Positions 6,051 through 6,161 of a stretch of 6,161 bases of DNA are shown in pieces (position 1 is the first letter of the stretch; each line of letters starts with the position of its first letter). A model generated the notes under the pieces. It was not told where the DNA came from. It saw only the letters and a list, made by a program, of their open reading frames with translations, and did no database searches. The stretch lies in the NCBI GenBank assembly GCA_913009475.1, contig CAJVYJ010000120.1, forward strand, positions 1 through 6,161. The letters are read 5' to 3'. The translations under genes were made by a program, and so were the position numbers. This stretch comes from an uncultured Actinomycetes bacterium (GTDB lineage: Bacteria; Actinomycetota; Aquicultoria; CAJVYJ01).

Positions 6051-6161
6051 AAAAAAAAAAAAAAAAAAAAAAGAAAAAAGCAACAACGCAAAAAAAAAAC
6101 ACAAAACAATCAAGATAAGTAGAGGAAGTGCGAGTATAAAGTATGAAACGATATAATAACA
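6051..6161. other. Poly-A run and low-quality read tail (artefact)
   Basis: Twenty-two A's (6051-6072) follow the adapter directly, then about 89 bases of A-rich, low-complexity sequence without reading frames or structure. This is the usual output when a sequencing read runs off the end of the adapter. It should be removed with the adapter. Confidence 0.92.

Noticed and set aside
6073..6161. Real AT-rich genomic DNA after the adapter
   Set aside because: It follows adapter and poly-A directly and is low complexity, as expected for read run-off.

Overview
This is a 6161-base contig, probably from a metagenome assembly. Its two ends are sequencing adapter, not biology. Positions 1-75 are a poly-T run plus a complete Illumina P7/TruSeq indexed adapter. 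Positions 5993-6050 are the reverse complement of the TruSeq universal (P5) adapter, followed by poly-A and a low-complexity tail to 6161. Natural DNA runs from about 76 to 5992. Moderate base composition, Shine-Dalgarno sites of AGGAGG type and bacterial protein families show a bacterium. The PD-(D/E)XK protein resembles, from memory only, proteins of Dehalococcoidia (Chloroflexota), and the intergenic GGATTCCCGC...GCGGGAATGACA repeats would fit that group. These repeats also occur in other phyla, so the placement is a weak inference.

Layout, all genes on the + strand: (1) 76-2995, the restriction/translocase subunit HsdR of a type I restriction-modification system, missing its N-terminus because the contig starts inside the gene. 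(2) 2979-3698, a YgjP-type zinc metallopeptidase overlapping hsdR by 17 bases. (3) An extended -10 promoter at 3718-3747, then a RecB/Cas4-like PD-(D/E)XK nuclease with four cysteines suited to an Fe-S cluster (3779-4918). (4) A 125-base segment (4926-5050) closed by a perfect 9-bp terminal inverted repeat and packed with smaller hairpins; I do not recognise it. (5) A hicB-hicA toxin-antitoxin pair (5189-5637) with a 4-base ATGA overlap. (6) A gene-free stretch (5638-5992) with an 18-bp perfect palindrome, a dRS3-like inverted repeat and three copies of ATGACAAA spaced exactly 24 bases apart.

The gene content looks like part of a defence island: restriction of foreign DNA by HsdR (hsdM and hsdS presumably lie upstream, off the contig), a metallopeptidase often found beside hsdR, a RecB-like nuclease and a type II toxin-antitoxin module. 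I see no clearly new protein system. The least explained item is the structured element at 4926-5050, which also contains two mutually exclusive pairings of the same strand.
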